A DNA stretch of 64,000 bases from Deltaproteobacteria bacterium (GTDB lineage Bacteria; Myxococcota_A; Polyangia; GCA-2747355; JADLHG01): positions 106,719 to 170,718 of the forward strand of contig JADLHG010000057.1 of the NCBI GenBank assembly GCA_020848905.1. Direction: 5' to 3'. The notes beneath the pieces were generated by a model. The model was not told the origin of the DNA. It was given only the letters and a program-made list of their open reading frames with translations, and did not search any database. Of this stretch, positions 62,941 to 64,000 are shown piece by piece. Numbering within the stretch: position 1 is the stretch's first letter; every line of letters begins with the position of its first letter. Both the position numbers and the translations under genes were made by a program.

Positions 62941-63331
62941 AATAGGCGGCGTACGGCGGGGTCGGGAGCGCCCGTCCGGGACCCGTTTCCGACCTGGCCT
63001 GTCCGCGGGGAAATCCTCGATAGCTTGCAGCGTTACGCCCCTTTGCAAGAACGGTTCCCCTTCCTGCCAAAGACCTTGACACGCCCCCCGCCGGGCTATA
63101 TACCTTCGCAACCTTGAGGCTTGGTCCCGCGGCGGGCCCTCGAGGGAGGGCGTTTCGTCTTACGCGTTTTGAATCTTTTGCGCGTTTGGGTCGTGGCTGC
63201 AGCGCCGAGCGGCGGAGGTTGCTGCGTTTTTGCCTTGATCGCGCCGCTTTCTTGTGGCAGACACTCGCCGCCCCCGGGCGCGGCCAATAAGGCGCATCGG
63301 CGACGGGAAAAAGGCCCTCGGGCACACGGAT
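62941..63331. other. Leader region upstream of the tRNA-tuf cluster
   Basis: No protein gene was seen. A strong sigma-70-like promoter lies at 63076-63104. The 220 or so bases after it are an untranslated leader with a 10-base palindrome CCCTCGAGGG (about 63137-63146) and several GC-rich stem-forming stretches. It probably drives the whole tRNA-tuf transcript. Confidence 0.5.
63076..63104 (+). promoter_or_regulatory. Sigma-70-type promoter of the tRNA-tuf operon
   Basis: A perfect -35 box TTGACA lies at 63076-63081. The -10 region is TATATACC (63097-63104). TATACC at 63099 gives a 17-base spacer, and TATATA at 63097 gives 15. A GC-rich spacer and an A/T-rich -10 are typical for stable RNA promoters. 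Confidence 0.7.
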
Positions 63332-63403
63332 GCTGGCGTAGCTCAAGGGTAGAGCAGCTGCCTTGTAAGCAGCAGGTTGCGGGTTCGAGTCCCATCGCCA
63401 GCT
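63332..63403 (+). tRNA. tRNA-Thr (UGU)
   Basis: Cloverleaf with acceptor GCTGGCG/CGCCAGC, anticodon loop CTTGTAA giving UGU, and TTCGAGT T-loop. One T-stem pair is mismatched. No CCA is encoded. First of four tRNAs in order Thr, Tyr, Gly, Thr before tuf. Confidence 0.93.
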
Positions 63404-63427
63404 CTTCAGGCAACGGGACAAACGACT

Positions 63428-63510
<83 letters not shown>

Positions 63511-63554
63511 CCGGTGCAGCAGCGAGCGAGGAGCAGGAGTTTGGTTGTCTACGT

Positions 63555-63627
63555 GCGGGAATAGCTCAGTTGGTAGAGCATCAGCCTTCCAAGCTGAGGG
63601 TCGCGGGTTCGAATCCCGTTTCCCGCT
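63555..63627 (+). tRNA. tRNA-Gly (UCC)
   Basis: Acceptor GCGGGAA/TTCCCGC, anticodon loop CTTCCAA giving UCC, normal D and T arms (TAGCTCAGTTGGTAGAGC, TTCGAAT). 73 bases, no encoded CCA. Confidence 0.95.
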
Positions 63628-63674
63628 CTCGAGTGCAGACAGTGAAGTGAGGTTCGAGGAGTGATGCAGCACCC

Positions 63675-63747
63675 GCCCACATAGCTCAGTAGGTAGAGCA
63701 CCTCCTTGGTAAGGAGGAGGTCACCGGTTCAAATCCGGTTGTGGGCT
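63675..63747 (+). tRNA. tRNA-Thr (GGU)
   Basis: Acceptor GCCCACA/TGTGGGC, anticodon loop CTTGGTAA giving GGU, T-loop TTCAAAT. Last tRNA before tuf. The order Thr-Tyr-Gly-Thr-tuf matches E. coli thrU-tyrU-glyT-thrT-tufB. Confidence 0.95.
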
Positions 63748-63819
63748 CCGTGAGGCAGTGACTCAGTTGACCGTGCCCGAGGGGAGGGATCGCTCGGCGC
63801 GACCAGTGGAGGAAAGGCC

Positions 63820-64000
63820 ATGGCGAAGGAAAAGTTCGTACGAGACAAGCCGCATGTGAACGTGGGGACGATCGGGCACATCGACCACGGGAAGACGACG
63901 CTGACGGCGGCCATCACGAAGACGCTGGCGCTGAAGAAGTGGGCCTCGTTCGTGGCGTTCGATCAGATCGACAAGGCGCCGGAAGAGCGGGAGCGTGGGA
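63820..64000 (+). CDS. tuf: Elongation factor Tu (partial, continues beyond window)
   Basis: The first 60 residues of EF-Tu, which delivers aminoacyl-tRNA to the ribosome. The sequence opens [16 protein letters not shown]. The G1 loop is [13 protein letters not shown] (family GHVDHGKTT). [13 protein letters not shown] matches the switch I region. A GGAGGAAAGG ribosome-binding site precedes the ATG at 63820. It is 72 bases after tRNA-Thr(GGU) in the conserved tRNA-tuf operon. Confidence 0.98.
   Translation, partial: MAKEKFVRDKPHVNVGTIGHIDHGKTTLTAAITKTLALKKWASFVAFDQIDKAPEERERG

Overview
The window is GC-rich, densely coded bacterial chromosome with short intergenic gaps, many 4-base start/stop overlaps and strong G/C preference at third codon positions. 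The gene set suggests a Myxococcota-like or other deltaproteobacterial-type predator/soil bacterium. It includes two large Hanks-type Ser/Thr kinases with PEGA tails, four bactofilins, PilZ proteins, sigma-54 activators, a PilT ATPase, and many lipoproteins with Pro/Ala-rich or low-complexity linkers. The species cannot be named from the sequence alone.

Layout. 1-2 kb: the F0 end of an ATP synthase operon (atpH partial, atpF, atpF') behind a bactofilin. 2-13 kb: a PEGA Ser/Thr kinase, divergent endonuclease IV (nfo), an outer-membrane protein, an NtrC-type regulator, an FG-GAP lipoprotein, a TPR-PEGA protein and an unusual PilZ-Hsp70 fusion. 13-22 kb: a membrane histidine kinase, divergent selA with a coupled membrane protein, then a phospholipid cluster (acyltransferase, gpsA, HAD/App1-like phosphatase). 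22.4-24.9 kb: an IS21-family insertion sequence (istA/istB). 25-27.7 kb: a region that looks less GC-rich by eye, with a secreted subtilase-like lipoprotein whose reading frame starts with an 8-bp tandem repeat, plus a repeat-containing Cys-rich lipoprotein. 27.7-37 kb: beta-oxidation genes (thiolase and FadN-type multifunctional enzyme), manA, a helicase-like protein with all ATPase motifs degraded, a patatin, and an EAL protein. 37-43 kb: a tightly coupled five-gene operon reading pyrE, lipoprotein, HEAT-repeat protein, FHA-GAF-sigma-54 activator, Ogt-AlkA fusion. 43-47 kb: three tandem bactofilins and a PilZ protein. 47-57 kb: alaS, an outer-membrane protein, pilT, a zinc-ribbon protein, a double-receiver protein, udk, a membrane protein and upp. 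57-63 kb: a second PEGA kinase, an outer-membrane lipoprotein, a family 2 glycosyltransferase and a TPR lipoprotein. 63-64 kb: the conserved tRNA-Thr, Tyr, Gly, Thr cluster leading into tuf, which runs off the window.

Themes. Several genes could share cyclic-di-GMP signalling: the PilZ-Hsp70 fusion keeps both c-di-GMP motifs, there is an EAL phosphodiesterase and a second PilZ protein, and PilT supplies a motility output. Pyrimidine metabolism appears three times (pyrE, udk, upp). The most unusual items are the PilZ-Hsp70 fusion, the degenerate helicase, the 8-bp repeat after the protease start codon, and the Ogt-AlkA fusion coupled to an FHA-GAF activator.
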